Of a DNA stretch of 64,000 bases, positions 9,094-17,056 are shown piece after piece; position 1 is the first letter of the stretch, and every line of letters starts with the position of its first letter. The notes under the pieces are model-generated. The model did not search any database. It worked only from the letters and a program-made list of their open reading frames with translations, and was not told where the DNA came from. Both the position numbers and the translations under genes were made by a program. Source of the DNA: an uncultured Blastocatellia bacterium (lineage in GTDB: Bacteria; Acidobacteriota; Blastocatellia; Chloracidobacteriales; Chloracidobacteriaceae); contig CALGZC010000011.1 of NCBI GenBank assembly GCA_937934745.1, positions 1-64,000 on the forward strand, given 5' to 3'.

Positions 9094-10251
9094 ATGGCTC
9101 AAGAGTTCACCTTGGGGATTGAAGAGGAATTCCAAATTGTCGATCCTGAAACCCGCGAACTGCGCTCACGCGTGGCCGAGATCTTGGACGAGGGCCTGAC
9201 GCTTCTGGGCGAACAGCTCAAGCCCGAAATGCATCAGTCAATGGTCGAGGTCGGCACCGGGGTCTGCCGCAACATTCAGGAAGCTCGCGCAGATGTCATC
9301 CGACTGCGTCGAACCGTCGCCAATCTGGCGCACAAGAAAAACCTACGGATTGTGGCAGCTTCAACGCATCCGTTTTCCCACTGGAAAGATCAAGAAATTA
9401 CCCCTAATGAGCGCTATTTCCAGCTCATTGAAGAAATGCAGCAGTTGGCGCGGTCGCTTTCGATTTACGGCCTGCATGTCCACGTCGGCATTGAAAACCG
9501 CGATGATGCCATTCACATTATGAATGCTGCGCGTTACTTTCTGCCGCACATCCTCGCCCTGACCACCAGCTCGCCGTTTTGGATCGGACGCAACACGGGA
9601 CTGAAATCCTACCGGTCGGAAGTCTTCAAGCAGTTTCCACGCACCGGTATTCCTGACTATTTTGGCTCGGCCAGCGAGTTCGATAACTACGTCAAACTAC
9701 TCATCAAGACGGGCTGCATTGACAACGGTAAGAAAATTTGGTGGGACCTGCGGCCGCACCCAATATTTCCAACATTAGAATTTCGGGTCTGCGATCTGCC
9801 CTCCAAGGTTGATGAGGTTATTGCCATTGCTGCTCTGTTTCAAGCCGTCGTCGCCAAGCTCTACAAACTGCTGCGCCAAAATATGGGATTCCGGCTCTAC
9901 CGGCGGATGCTCATCGAAGAGAACAAATGGCGCGCAGTGCGCTATGGTCTTGACGGCAAGCTGCTGGATTTAGGCAAGCAAGCCGAGGTCCCGGTGCGAA
10001 GCTTGATCGGGGAATTGCTCGATTTTGTGGACGACGTGGTGGATGACCTCGGCAGTCGGAAAGAACTTGAATACATCCACACCATCCTCAAGGAAGGCAC
10101 CAGCGCCGACCGGCAGCTTCGCATCTTCCACGAAACCAACGGCGACTTCCATGCCGTCGTGGACAACCTGATCGCCGAGACGCTTGAGGGTGTCATGGAG
10201 CCGGCTGCAGAAGCCGCTGCGGAAGCCAGCACCCAAGCACAGCCTTCGTAA
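9094..10251 (+). CDS. Carboxylate-amine ligase, GCS2/YbdK family
   Basis: 385 residues from ATG 9094. GAGAGG six bases upstream fits this start better than ATG 9088 or 9061. The N-terminus FTLGIEEEFQIVD is the GCS2 signature with its metal-binding glutamates. Further family elements are LHVHVG near residue 130, WWDLRPHPIFPTLEFRVCDL (about 218-237), and a C-terminal helical region. YbdK-type enzymes have weak glutamate-cysteine ligase activity, and the true substrates of most members are unknown. It follows two ATP-grasp ligases on the same strand, so it probably adds an amino acid to the same product. The last 20 residues are Ala/Glu-rich and look disordered. Confidence 0.88.
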   Translation: MAQEFTLGIEEEFQIVDPETRELRSRVAEILDEGLTLLGEQLKPEMHQSMVEVGTGVCRNIQEARADVIRLRRTVANLAHKKNLRIVAASTHPFSHWKDQEITPNERYFQLIEEMQQLARSLSIYGLHVHVGIENRDDAIHIMNAARYFLPHILALTTSSPFWIGRNTGLKSYRSEVFKQFPRTGIPDYFGSASEFDNYVKLLIKTGCIDNGKKIWWDLRPHPIFPTLEFRVCDLPSKVDEVIAIAALFQAVVAKLYKLLRQNMGFRLYRRMLIEENKWRAVRYGLDGKLLDLGKQAEVPVRSLIGELLDFVDDVVDDLGSRKELEYIHTILKEGTSADRQLRIFHETNGDFHAVVDNLIAETLEGVMEPAAEAAAEASTQAQPS

Positions 10252-10257
10252 GGGCGT

Positions 10258-10286
10258 CTCGTTCGTTATGCCTGATGCGCTATAAT
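10258..10286 (+). promoter_or_regulatory. Candidate sigma70-type promoter
   Basis: A perfect TATAAT at 10281-10286 lies 50 bp before the DHH-protein start at 10337. The hexamer at the expected -35 distance (CTCGTT) is poor, so support rests on the -10 box. Confidence 0.35.
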
Positions 10287-10336
10287 CTGGCCGAGAAAAC
10301 AGTGACTCAGCAGGACTGAGAAAGGTTTATTGAAGT

Positions 10337-11617
10337 ATGTCACGCGAAAAACAAGCTGCGCTTGGACGCGACAGAATAGGCGGAATGGAAAGTGCAGCCG
10401 CCGGCTTAGCGACGGATCCAACGGTTGCAGCCGAACCGTTGCGGCGTGACGGCAAAGATAACCTCAACGGTGTCGGCGGGTATCAGGAGCGCCAGGAGCG
10501 CCGTCCAGTGGATGCGCTTACCGACACGTTGGAGGCCCACCGCGGCGAGCGCCACATTGTGGCCATTCAAAACTTTCCCGACCCGGATGCAATTGCCTCT
10601 GCGCTGGCCCACCAAATCATTGCCGCCACCTTTGGGATTACGGTGGACATTGTTTACGACGGCTTTATCAGCCACCAGGAAAACCTCGCACTCGTCCAAC
10701 TGCTGCAAATCGAGCTGTTGCACTACGACCCGACAATTGATCTGAAGCAGTATCAGGGCAGCATTTTCATTGACAATCAGGGTACGACGACAACGCTGAC
10801 CAGCAAACTGCGCGAAGCCGGTGTCAAACCGCTGGTCATCGTGGACCACCACGAACGGCAGGGGTTGATTGAGGCGGTTTTCACCGACATCCGTAAGGTC
10901 GGTGCCACGGCGACTATTTATGCAGAGTACCTGCGCGAGGCGTTCCCCCTGGAGAAGAACAATCCACAGCATGTCCGGTTGGCGACGGCGCTCATGCATG
11001 CGATTCGGACGGAAACCAATGGCATGATTCGCGCCCGGGAGTGCGATTTTCAGGCTGCGGGTTACCTGTCACAGTTCGTGGACACCACGCTGTTGAGCGA
11101 GATCCTCAATGTCAAGCGGTCAAAACGCGCCATTGACATCATCAATCTGGCACTGGAGAAACGCATTGTCCGCGACAACTACAGTATTGCCGGGGTGGGT
11201 TACGTCCGCTATGAGGATCGCGATGCCATCCCACAGGCGGCTGACTTCTTACTGACCGAAGAAAACATTCACACGGCAGTCGTGTATGGCATCATCACCA
11301 AAGAGGGTGAACGCGAAGTCATCATCGGCAGTCTGCGAACCTCAAAGGTGACGCTCAACCCAGATCAGTTTTTGAAGTCGGCGCTTGGACGGGATGCGAC
11401 GGGACACTACTACGGTGGCGGTAAGCACGAGGCCGGCGGCTTTGAAATCCCCATCGGCTTCTTGTCCGGGACGTACGATGAAGACTTCATGCGGTCGAAG
11501 TGGAAGATTTACGATGCAATGGTAAAGCGCAAACTGCTGGAAAAGATCGGTGTCATTGAGAACCAATCCACTTCCGCAGTCATTCGTCAGCCGAGCGCCG
11601 AGCGCCCCGAAGAGTAA
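10337..11617 (+). CDS. DHH-family phosphoesterase (NrnA/RecJ-like core)
   Basis: A 426-residue soluble phosphoesterase. The manganese-binding DHH-domain motifs appear in order: NFPDPDAIASALAH (about 76-89), IFIDNQ, and IVDHHER (about 170-176). The DHHA1 motif GHYYGGGKHEAGGFEIP (about 355-371) is also present. The layout matches NrnA-type enzymes that degrade nano-RNA, pAp or cyclic dinucleotide products, but it could be another DHH/DHHA1 hydrolase. The first 65 residues are low in hydrophobics and probably disordered. It ends 19 bp before the next gene, whose translation signals begin right after its stop. Confidence 0.88.
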   Translation: MSREKQAALGRDRIGGMESAAAGLATDPTVAAEPLRRDGKDNLNGVGGYQERQERRPVDALTDTLEAHRGERHIVAIQNFPDPDAIASALAHQIIAATFGITVDIVYDGFISHQENLALVQLLQIELLHYDPTIDLKQYQGSIFIDNQGTTTTLTSKLREAGVKPLVIVDHHERQGLIEAVFTDIRKVGATATIYAEYLREAFPLEKNNPQHVRLATALMHAIRTETNGMIRARECDFQAAGYLSQFVDTTLLSEILNVKRSKRAIDIINLALEKRIVRDNYSIAGVGYVRYEDRDAIPQAADFLLTEENIHTAVVYGIITKEGEREVIIGSLRTSKVTLNPDQFLKSALGRDATGHYYGGGKHEAGGFEIPIGFLSGTYDEDFMRSKWKIYDAMVKRKLLEKIGVIENQSTSAVIRQPSAERPEE

Positions 11618-11636
11618 CGGAGGTGGTGCGGGAAGA

Positions 11637-13511
11637 ATGCCGGTGCGGAGCACGCGGGCAGTGGTGGTGAAATGGCAATCGGCCCTGCCCGCGCACCGGG
11701 AAACTATCCTGGTGGCCGGCGTTACCGGTGCCGTCTTGCTCTATCTTTATGCCCCCCTGCTGACATTATTCGCGTTATCGCTGACCGCTGCTCCCACAGC
11801 CCATTTTCAGGCCGGGTACATCGGCGCCTGGTATGTCAAAACCGCGCGCGATCCGGCGTTCCTGACGGCGATCCAGACGAGCTTGCAGGTGGCTGTGGTA
11901 ACGACCGTCGTCGCCTTGGTCATCGGAACGATGGCCGCCGTGGGGTTGTGCAAACACCGATTTCGGGGCGAGTCCTGGCTTGAGAACTTGTTTTACCTGC
12001 CGATAGTCACCCCTGAAGTGGTGGTCGGCTTCGCCGCCGTCACCTTGTTTGCATCATGGGGGCGTCCGCTGGGCTTCTGGTCGGTCCTGGCGATGCATGT
12101 CGCCTTTTGTACGTCGTATGTGGTCTTCATTGTTCGGGCGCGCCTGGCGAGCTTCGACGAACGTTGGCTCGAAGCCGCCCTGGACTTAGGGGCGACGCCA
12201 CCGGCTGCCTTCTGGCAGGTGACGTTGCCGTGGTTGATGCCGGCGCTTGTCGGGAGCGGCCTGCTTTGCTTTGCCCTTTCGCTCGATGACTTTGTGATCA
12301 CAAGCTTTGTCGCCGGTGACGGCGTGACGACATTGCCCGTCCTATTGTACGCCAGGATGAAAACCGGCGTCTCACCGGACATCAATGCGGCAACCGGCCT
12401 CCTGCTCATTGCAACCGTCCCGCTAGTTACGGTGGCGCAGGTGGTGCAACGACTTCAGCGACTGCCCCGCTGGGGCCGCGTGGGCGGTGGGGTGACACTG
12501 CTGGCCGCAGCCGTGGTTGCCTTCGCGCCATCACTTCAACCGGCAGCACCGCCGACACTTCATCTCTGTATTTGGTCAAACTACACATCAGAGAAACTGC
12601 TGCGGGATTTTGAGCGGCGCTATCGCTGCCGGGTTGTTGTCGAAACGTTTGACTCCAATGAGGCTCTTCTGGCCAAGCTTCAGACCGGCGTGGCCCGCTA
12701 TGACCTCATTACGCCGAGCGACTACATGGTGGGGATCCTGGCGCGGCAGGGCCTGCTGCGGCCGCTCGACCGGTCGCGCCTGACGAACTGGCAGAACCTC
12801 GACCCGGCGTTTCTCAACGCTCCCTATGATCCGGAGAACCGCTATACCGTCCCCTATACCTTCGTTGTTACCGGCATCGGCTACCGCCGCGACAAGGTCA
12901 GTACGCCGGTGGACAGCTGGGATGCGCTCTGGGACGCCCGCTACCGCGGGCGCATTGCCTTGCTTGACGACATTCGGGAATGTTTCGGGGCCGCGTTGCG
13001 GCGGCGCGGCGCCTCCCCCAGTAGCCGCAACGAAGCAGAAATTGCGCAGGCGGCGGCAGACCTCCTGCAGCAGAAGGCGCTTGTCAAAACCTACGACAGC
13101 GCCACATTTGAACAGCTTCTCCTCACCGGCGAAGCCTGGTTAGTACAGGGATACAACGGCCAGATTGCCAAAGCCGCGCGCCAAAACCCTAACATTGTGT
13201 TTGTCGTCCCACGCGAAGGCGGGACGCGCGCTGTGGACTGCCTTGCAATCCCCGCCAATGCGACCCAACCAGAACTGGCAGAACGGTTTATGGACTATAT
13301 TCTTGAACCACAGGCGTCGGCAGAGATCGTTCAGGCCACCGGTTACGGGACACCGAACCGCGCCGCCCGGGCGTCTTTGCCGCCGCTGTGGGCTGACAAC
13401 CCATATGTGTTTCCACCGGATGATCTGCTCCGACGCTGCACCGGACTTGAAGATGTCGGTGCAATTTTGCCGCGATACGACTACTATTGGACAATCATCA
13501 AGTCCTGGTAA
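11637..13511 (+). CDS. PotC-PotD fusion: polyamine-type ABC permease joined to substrate-binding protein
   Basis: A 624-residue fusion. Residues about 20-275 form a six-helix ABC permease of the spermidine/putrescine PotC type, with the cytoplasmic EAA loop EAALDLGATPPAAFWQVTLP. One more hydrophobic segment (about 285-305) leads into a PotD-like periplasmic binding domain (LCIWSNYTSEKLLRDFE, YDLITPSDYMVGILARQGLL, and a C-terminal LDDxxE-like region). The last membrane segment presumably tethers the binding domain outside the membrane. GGAGG lies 13 bases before ATG 11637. No potA ATPase or potB permease is adjacent, so the partners must be elsewhere. Polyamine specificity is inferred from family only. 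Confidence 0.87.
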   Translation: MPVRSTRAVVVKWQSALPAHRETILVAGVTGAVLLYLYAPLLTLFALSLTAAPTAHFQAGYIGAWYVKTARDPAFLTAIQTSLQVAVVTTVVALVIGTMAAVGLCKHRFRGESWLENLFYLPIVTPEVVVGFAAVTLFASWGRPLGFWSVLAMHVAFCTSYVVFIVRARLASFDERWLEAALDLGATPPAAFWQVTLPWLMPALVGSGLLCFALSLDDFVITSFVAGDGVTTLPVLLYARMKTGVSPDINAATGLLLIATVPLVTVAQVVQRLQRLPRWGRVGGGVTLLAAAVVAFAPSLQPAAPPTLHLCIWSNYTSEKLLRDFERRYRCRVVVETFDSNEALLAKLQTGVARYDLITPSDYMVGILARQGLLRPLDRSRLTNWQNLDPAFLNAPYDPENRYTVPYTFVVTGIGYRRDKVSTPVDSWDALWDARYRGRIALLDDIRECFGAALRRRGASPSSRNEAEIAQAAADLLQQKALVKTYDSATFEQLLLTGEAWLVQGYNGQIAKAARQNPNIVFVVPREGGTRAVDCLAIPANATQPELAERFMDYILEPQASAEIVQATGYGTPNRAARASLPPLWADNPYVFPPDDLLRRCTGLEDVGAILPRYDYYWTIIKSW

Positions 13512-13552
13512 CAACACGCCAACTCGCTCACCATCATTCGTGCACAACATTT

Positions 13553-14332
13553 ATGGGAAGCCATGAATCCTCTTCTTCACCAGTTCCTGACTCGGAAGCC
13601 ATTGCCGGTGAACTGCTAATCTCACTGATCAATGACATGGAGCTACTCCTAGCTTTTGAGCAGAGTCAGCGGGTAGCGCATTTCCAACCGGAACTGGGCG
13701 AAAAGTTGACGCGCTTTTTGGTCAATGAGTACCGCCAACGCCTTGAGCGCCTAGCGCGCCTTGTAGAAGACAAAGACTTTCTCCGCCTGTTGCTTCTGGA
13801 ACTGGGCGCGATGGAGCGACCCGACCTGCAGGACTATCTGCGCAGTGTCTTTGGCTACCGGCATGAACTGCAGGAACAGCTTCAGGTGCGCGGCGTGACC
13901 GAATCTGACGAGATTCTCAAGGCCTATGTGTCCGGCAAATACCGCCGCATCACCCAGGAGTTGCCGCCGGTTAATTTTGACCAAAATGCCTACGCTGCGC
14001 CGGATATTGCGGCAGAGGCTGATCTTTATCGCCGCCGGACACGGCAGTTAGCAGAACTCCTCAAACAACAGCAGCAGACGTTACAGACGACGGCGGAGAT
14101 GGCAGCAGCCATGTTGAGTCTGTTCGTCAATTACCTCAACGACCGCGTCAACCAGTTGCCGCCGGAGGAGAAAGCGACGCGGCATACGGCGCTTCAGATC
14201 ACCTTTGGCGAGCTTGAAGCGCCGGTCTTACAGATGGCACGTAAGCTCAAAGCCATTGAACAAAACGCCGGTAAGCCCTGTGGTCTGGCCGAAGTCATGG
14301 AGCTGATCGCGAAACTTTTTGCTCGGGCGTGA
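13553..14332 (+). CDS. Hypothetical helical protein (259 aa)
   Basis: Unrecognised cytoplasmic protein, largely helical and rich in Leu, Glu, Gln and Arg. A likely coiled coil at about 160-205 contains a QQQQ run (LAELLKQQQQTLQTTAEMAA). There is no signal peptide or membrane segment. The ATG at 13553 is preferred; the open frame extends to 13487, overlapping the preceding fusion gene by 25 bp. The next gene begins 6 bp after the stop, so the two are probably cotranslated. Function unknown. Confidence 0.7.
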   Translation: MGSHESSSSPVPDSEAIAGELLISLINDMELLLAFEQSQRVAHFQPELGEKLTRFLVNEYRQRLERLARLVEDKDFLRLLLLELGAMERPDLQDYLRSVFGYRHELQEQLQVRGVTESDEILKAYVSGKYRRITQELPPVNFDQNAYAAPDIAAEADLYRRRTRQLAELLKQQQQTLQTTAEMAAAMLSLFVNYLNDRVNQLPPEEKATRHTALQITFGELEAPVLQMARKLKAIEQNAGKPCGLAEVMELIAKLFARA

Positions 14333-14338
14333 ACGCGG

Positions 14339-14743
14339 ATGTCGCCGAATGATCACCTGCCGGTTTACGGTTCAACGCCTTCTCCAGCGGCGTTCGCGCC
14401 AAAGTCAGGCGTCATGTTCATATTGCAAACTGTACTGGGTTTTTTGGGCACGTTGGCCTACGGGACAGTGATTTTCTTTCTCCTCATCTTCACGAGCTTA
14501 CGACCTGGGGTGCCAGAGATTATTCCAACCCTGATCTTTTTCATCGGTGTCGGGATCGGTCTTGGGATCGCCATCATTACAGTCTATTTCCGCTGGTTTG
14601 GGGTTTTAGCCGGCATTGCTCTGGCAATTTTGATGCCTCTTCTCCTCGTTGGTGCTTGCATTGCGACTCTCTTTGGCATCAGTACCCTCGGCAATGTCCT
14701 CGGCGGAGGATTGTTGCCCGTAGAGCGGGTTCTGGGGGTCTAA
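14339..14743 (+). CDS. Small integral membrane protein (134 aa)
   Basis: Unrecognised protein with about three hydrophobic helices: residues about 25-50 (FILQTVLGFLGTLAYGTVIF), 60-82, and 84-110. Short soluble ends flank them, and the N-terminus is Pro/Ser-rich. It lies 6 bp after the helical hypothetical protein and 16 bp before an MBL-fold hydrolase on the same strand, so it belongs to a small operon. A late GGGLLPVERVLGV tail is cytoplasmic or periplasmic depending on topology. Function unknown. Confidence 0.72.
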   Translation: MSPNDHLPVYGSTPSPAAFAPKSGVMFILQTVLGFLGTLAYGTVIFFLLIFTSLRPGVPEIIPTLIFFIGVGIGLGIAIITVYFRWFGVLAGIALAILMPLLLVGACIATLFGISTLGNVLGGGLLPVERVLGV

Positions 14744-14759
14744 TCCAAAAAGGCTCGGT

Positions 14760-15605
14760 ATGGGTCAAACACTTGGAGCGTTTCAGCTCGACATTATTTC
14801 CGATGGTACGTTTCGCTTAGACGGCGGGGCAATGTTCGGCGTCGTACCGCGCGTGCTGTGGGAGCGCGTCATGCCGCCCGACGAGAAACACCGCGTCGTT
14901 CTCGGCTTGAACACATTGCTGGTGCGAACCCCCTACGACACCATCTTGGTGGACACGGGAATTGGGACAAAGTGGAGCCCGAAGTACATCGAAATGTACG
15001 GCATTGCGCATGAAACAACCGTTCCGCAGTCCCTAGCAGCGCTGGGCCTGACACCGGAGGACATCACGGTGGTCATCAATACGCACCTGCATTTCGATCA
15101 TGCCGGCGGCAACACCTATCGCGCCGAAGATGCCAGACTGCGCCCGACGTTTCCGAAGGCACGGTATGTCGTGCAGCGCGCCGAATATGACCATGCCCGG
15201 CATCCACATGAGCGTGACCGTGCCAGCTACCTGCCTGAGGACTGGGAGCCCGTGGCTGCTGCCGGACAGTTTGATTTTGTAGCGGGAGAGGTAGAAGTGT
15301 CGCCCGGCGTCTGGGTTGTACCGGTACGCGGGCACAATGACTTTACGCAGTGTGTCCGCATTACATCCCACGGTCAAACGGCGTTCTACTGGGCGGACAT
15401 TGTACCGACAACGGCGCATGTGCCGTTTGCCTGGGTGATGGGCTACGACCTGTATCCGGTGGAGTTGCTGGAGAACAAAAAACGCCTGATTCCACAGGCA
15501 GCAGCAGAAGGATGGCTGAACATTTTTGAGCACGATCCGCGCTGCCCGTGGGGATACATCGTCGCCGGCGATAACGGCAAGTATGCCGTCCAGCCGGTGA
15601 CCTGA
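14760..15605 (+). CDS. MBL-fold metallo-hydrolase
   Basis: 281 residues, full length for a metallo-beta-lactamase-fold hydrolase of the lactonase/glyoxalase-like branch. The dinuclear metal motif THLHFDHAGG is at about 106-115. Later ligands are the His of VRGHNDF, the Asp of YWADIVPT and the His of FEHDP. No signal peptide, so the enzyme is predicted to be cytoplasmic. The substrate cannot be set from sequence; acyl-homoserine lactones, other lactones or thioesters are all possible for this branch. It follows a small membrane-protein gene and precedes crcB by 63 bp. Confidence 0.88.
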   Translation: MGQTLGAFQLDIISDGTFRLDGGAMFGVVPRVLWERVMPPDEKHRVVLGLNTLLVRTPYDTILVDTGIGTKWSPKYIEMYGIAHETTVPQSLAALGLTPEDITVVINTHLHFDHAGGNTYRAEDARLRPTFPKARYVVQRAEYDHARHPHERDRASYLPEDWEPVAAAGQFDFVAGEVEVSPGVWVVPVRGHNDFTQCVRITSHGQTAFYWADIVPTTAHVPFAWVMGYDLYPVELLENKKRLIPQAAAEGWLNIFEHDPRCPWGYIVAGDNGKYAVQPVT

Positions 15606-15668
15606 ACCCTGTCCATCCCGGCGGGTGAGACCACACGCTGCGCGCAGGCGCTCCAAGGGGAAGAGCAC

Positions 15669-16079
15669 ATGCCTAGTTTAGTCAACTACGCCGTGGTAGC
15701 GATAGGCGGCGCCTGTGGGGCGATGCTGCGTTACGCCGTCACAGTGTCGGCGCTTGGGAATTGGTCGCTCCGTTTCCCTCTCCCAACCTTTGTCATTAAT
15801 GTCAGCGGGTCACTGTGCTTCGGCTTTGTGGTCGCCCTCCTTGCCGACCGGGTTGGTCTGCCGCCCTGGTTACGTCTGGCGCTCACGACCGGATTTTTAG
15901 GGGCTTTCACAACATTCTCAACGTTTGAGTATGAAACCGTTATGGTATGGCGTGAGCACGGAGCACTTTGGTCGGCCGGGTATGTTGCAGCCAGCTTACT
16001 GTGCGGAGCCATCGGACTTTTGCTCGGCGAATTGGCAGCCCACAGACTAACCTTACAACTTACTGCCCTTCGTCACTGA
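15669..16079 (+). CDS. crcB: Fluoride exporter CrcB/Fluc
   Basis: 136 residues with four membrane helices, the normal size for a dual-topology Fluc fluoride channel subunit. Diagnostic motifs are GGACGAMLRY (about 13-22), the pore asparagine in FVINVSGSLCFG, and TTGFLGAFTTFSTFEYE with the conserved Phe/Thr/Ser fluoride track. A single copy implies a homodimer. I inspected the 63 bp upstream and found no match to the fluoride riboswitch core, so regulation by that route is not supported here. Confident identification. Confidence 0.93.
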   Translation: MPSLVNYAVVAIGGACGAMLRYAVTVSALGNWSLRFPLPTFVINVSGSLCFGFVVALLADRVGLPPWLRLALTTGFLGAFTTFSTFEYETVMVWREHGALWSAGYVAASLLCGAIGLLLGELAAHRLTLQLTALRH

Positions 16080-16180
16080 ACATACAGCACGTAGCACGCG
16101 GAGATGCTCTCATAGAACGCAGTGTCACATTACAGTCAGCGTTCCTAGAACGGTGACCTGTTCACAGGGAGAAGGCAGCA

Positions 16181-16492
16181 ATGCTTCGCGTATTACCTGG
16201 TTTGCTGGCCGCCGGGTTGTTCCTGATGGTTCACCCTTTGAGTGCAGCCGCCCAAGCTCCACCGGCACAGGGCCGGACGACCACAAGTGAGAAAACCACA
16301 AGTGAGAAACCGGTCTGCCCGGTGACACTGAAGGAAGTTGAAATCACCGAAAACAGGGCTTACAGCGACTATCGAGGCAGACAGTACTACTTTTGCTGCC
16401 CGGCCTGTAAGCCGATCTTCGATAAGAACCCAGGGAAATACGTGCGCGCCCTGGAAGCCAAGCGAAAGGCGGCTAAGCGGCGAGCCGCCTAA
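16181..16492 (+). CDS. Secreted YHS-domain protein
   Basis: 103 residues with a signal peptide (hydrophobic core LPGLLAAGLFLMVHPLSAAA, cleavage near AAA-QA). A small YHS domain follows (CPVT...YRGRQYYFCCPACKP), whose CPV and CCxxC cysteines are typical of copper- or heavy-metal-linked YHS proteins. The tail is Lys/Arg-rich (EAKRKAAKRRAA). Between signal peptide and domain a TTSEK unit is duplicated by a perfect 15-bp tandem repeat. GGGAGAAGG lies about seven bases before the ATG. The metal-handling role is inferred from family. Confidence 0.82.
   Translation: MLRVLPGLLAAGLFLMVHPLSAAAQAPPAQGRTTTSEKTTSEKPVCPVTLKEVEITENRAYSDYRGRQYYFCCPACKPIFDKNPGKYVRALEAKRKAAKRRAA
16280..16309 (+). repeat. 15-bp tandem duplication in the YHS gene
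   Basis: Two perfect adjacent copies (16280-16294, 16295-16309), each encoding Thr-Thr-Ser-Glu-Lys in the linker between signal peptide and YHS domain. In-frame and probably recent. Confidence 0.85.
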
Positions 16493-16586
16493 ACGGGGAC
16501 CGTCGCCACAGAGCGCCGCACCATCCGGCCGAAACCTTCTGGCATTTCCTCACCGAGGTCTATGCAAGGGTCTATGCAAGTCCAGC

Positions 16587-17015
16587 CTATTCAGCTTGTG
16601 CTTCAGGTGGGGCCGGCTGCCCTTTCTTTCCCTTAGCTTCCTTGGGTGGTGGAGCTGCTTGGGCAGGCGGCTCGTGTGGGTCTACGCCGACTTCAATCAC
16701 ACAGTTGCCGAAAATCACAGTCGGCTGGTCGCCATTGGAGGTTTTGACCTCAAGTGAACGGGCCGTGATGGTCGTTTGGTCATTGACCCGCCCGGAAAGC
16801 TCAATCGTGTCGGCTTCAATTCGTCCCGCCAGTTCCCCTTGGGAGTGTAACCGGTCAACTTTGACAGTACCGTGAACGGCACCGGTGGCGGCAACCATCA
16901 GCGCCGGCGCGTGCAGTTCGCCACTGATCTTCCCACTGACCGTCACACCGCAATTGGATTTCAACGTGCCGGTCAACTCGCTCCCCTCTTCGACAATCGT
17001 TTGTTTTTCCGCCAT
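16587..17015 (-). CDS. Bactofilin (polymer-forming cytoskeletal protein)
   Basis: 142 residues. The central region (about 10-100) shows the short regular beta-helix repeats of the bactofilin domain (GSELTGTLKSNCGVTVSGKI, GTVKVDRLHSQGELAG, ADTIELSGRVN). It is followed by a Pro/Ala/Lys-rich tail typical of bactofilins. Such proteins self-assemble into filaments without nucleotide and act as scaffolds for cell shape or polar complexes. GAGGAA precedes the ATG. It is 41 bp downstream of a pentapeptide-repeat gene with a similar C-terminal domain on the same strand, so the two are likely coexpressed. Confidence 0.88.
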   Translation of the reverse strand: MAEKQTIVEEGSELTGTLKSNCGVTVSGKISGELHAPALMVAATGAVHGTVKVDRLHSQGELAGRIEADTIELSGRVNDQTTITARSLEVKTSNGDQPTVIFGNCVIEVGVDPHEPPAQAAPPPKEAKGKKGQPAPPEAQAE

Positions 17016-17056
17016 TGTGTTTCCTCAATAGATGGAGAAGCGTCCAACGGCCCTGA

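Noticed and set aside
15606-15668. Fluoride riboswitch upstream of crcB
   Set aside because: The 63-bp leader lacks the conserved crcB-motif core I would expect; only a generic G+C-rich stretch is present.
6965-16153. GTTCCTAGAACGG palindrome at about 6966 and 16141 as a shared operator
   Set aside because: Two copies of a 13-14-base word in 64 kb are expected by chance, and one copy is inside a coding region.
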